Part shown: positions 63,305-64,000 of the stretch, one piece after another | Layout of the letters: the number at the start of each line of letters is the position of its first letter | Position numbering within the stretch: position 1 is the stretch's first letter | NCBI GenBank assembly: GCA_029204225.1 | Contig: CM055100.1 | Location: forward strand, 30,444,149-30,508,148 | DNA from: Diphasiastrum complanatum | Lineage: Eukaryota; Streptophyta; Lycopodiopsida; Lycopodiales; Lycopodiaceae | Direction: 5' to 3' | Length of the DNA: 64,000 bases | The notes under the pieces: generated by a model | What the model was told of the DNA's origin: nothing | The model's database searches: none | The model's input: the letters and a program-made list of their open reading frames with translations, nothing else | Made by a program: the position numbers and the translations under genes

Positions 63305-63973
63305 TCAAAATTCGTTGTATTGCCTTTGTTCCACTTTTGGGTCTGGATAATCTTTTGGTAATGTGGAGGCTGTCAAATGGCTTCCATGTGGGTCAACTGA
63401 TTTTCCATGGTTTTGCTGTTGTTCTTGATGTTGGCGTTGTGCTCTAGTAAGAACTCTAACAGGTTCGGATGTGATATGACATGCTGGAAGGATCCTGTTA
63501 GGTTGTTTAGGAAAGTCTTTGAAGCTGTGTTTGCGAACACAGTCGGGACATTCCGCATGGTATTGGTTTTTGACTTTACAGTCAGCCATGAAATGTCCTG
63601 TTTTGCCACAGATAAAGCAGTGGTTGCTCATTGGTCTGGTGGCGATAGCGTAACCATCTTGGATGGCTAGCTGTGTTGGGTTTTCTGGTGGTGTGGAATA
63701 CTCAGCTTGTTTACACGAACATTAGTTGTCGGTTTGATACTGGTGATGGCTCGATAATGGAGTTGATGTATCATGATGATATGAGTGATCGTAGGAGTTT
63801 TCTACCAGGTGTGTGTGGGCAGACTCTCGAGGATGTCTATGTTTTTGTGCTCCTAGATCCTGTTGTCCTCGTGGTGGTGGTCCTAAGAGTGCCAACTGTG
63901 GTTGAGGTTCATGTCTAGGTTGTCTGGGCAACTCCTGTATATGGACCTGGTTGTTTCGTGGTGGATATGACAT
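63305..63973 (-). pseudogene. Ty3/gypsy gag C-terminal region with zinc knuckle (element 1)
   Basis: 63631-63305 begins NHCFICGKTGHFMADCKVKN, a CCHC knuckle binding element RNA, then a second Cys pair CPDCVRKHSF and a Gln-rich segment. 63973-63722 is Pro/Gln/His-rich (QPRHEPQPQLALLGPPPRG). The capsid part lies beyond the window edge. Confidence 0.7.
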
Positions 63974-64000
63974 GTGTTGTTGTTGTGAATCAAATGGTTG

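Overview
This is nuclear DNA from a land plant with a large, transposon-filled genome. The evidence is one spliced host gene with plant-type GT-AG introns (one of 6.1 kb), plant-style Ty1/copia and Ty3/gypsy retroelements, tRNA-Met-type primer sites, CCCTAAA-like plant telomeric motifs and many long AG/CT microsatellites. The long introns and diverged repeats would suit a fern, gymnosperm or similar large-genome lineage, but nothing here fixes the species. No bacterial, organellar, CRISPR, rRNA or tRNA features were seen.

Layout. 1-443: end of a minus-strand copia integrase. 450-4830: a badly decayed retroelement-like region ending in a polypurine tract and an LTR start. 5-10.3 kb: diverged dispersed repeats and AG tracts. 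10.3-13.3 kb: two convergent decayed spliced genes, a plus-strand gene of unknown family (second copy at 47.9-48.4 kb) and a minus-strand Ulp1/C48-type cysteine protease. 13.7-17.2 kb: a copia element with gag, protease and integrase, cut off before its reverse transcriptase. 18.2-27.1 kb, plus a copy at 6.9-8.9 kb: a family of minus-strand units. Each has a TATA-like start and an end sequence joined to an (AG/CT)n tract; AATAAA is clear in two of the tails. Two of them carry a reverse transcriptase of Penelope-like character. 27.1-29.4 kb: copia RNase H with LTR, a palindrome-capped 188-bp element and a GC-rich inverted or tandem repeat block. 31.7-32.6 kb: a class III peroxidase pseudogene.

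The one apparently intact host gene runs from about 33.1 to 47.2 kb (+). It encodes a DUF707 family protein in 13 coding exons that join without a frame break into 342 codons, with a retroelement fragment in each of its two largest introns. 47.2-50.2 kb holds little. 50.2-64 kb is a minus-strand Ty3/gypsy complex: two elements of similar type appear to share one 1.1-kb LTR (57477-58576). The upstream element keeps gag, protease and integrase but has no RT/RNase H. The downstream one keeps gag, pieces of RT/RNase H and integrase, with a short plus-strand copia piece where the RT catalytic core should be.

The best candidates for something undescribed are the microsatellite-ended reverse-transcriptase family (6.9-27.1 kb), including an approximately 70-nt periodic array of small palindromes in one RT-less unit, and the RT-less gypsy arrangement with a 25-bp minisatellite open in all three frames and an extra 3' ORF.
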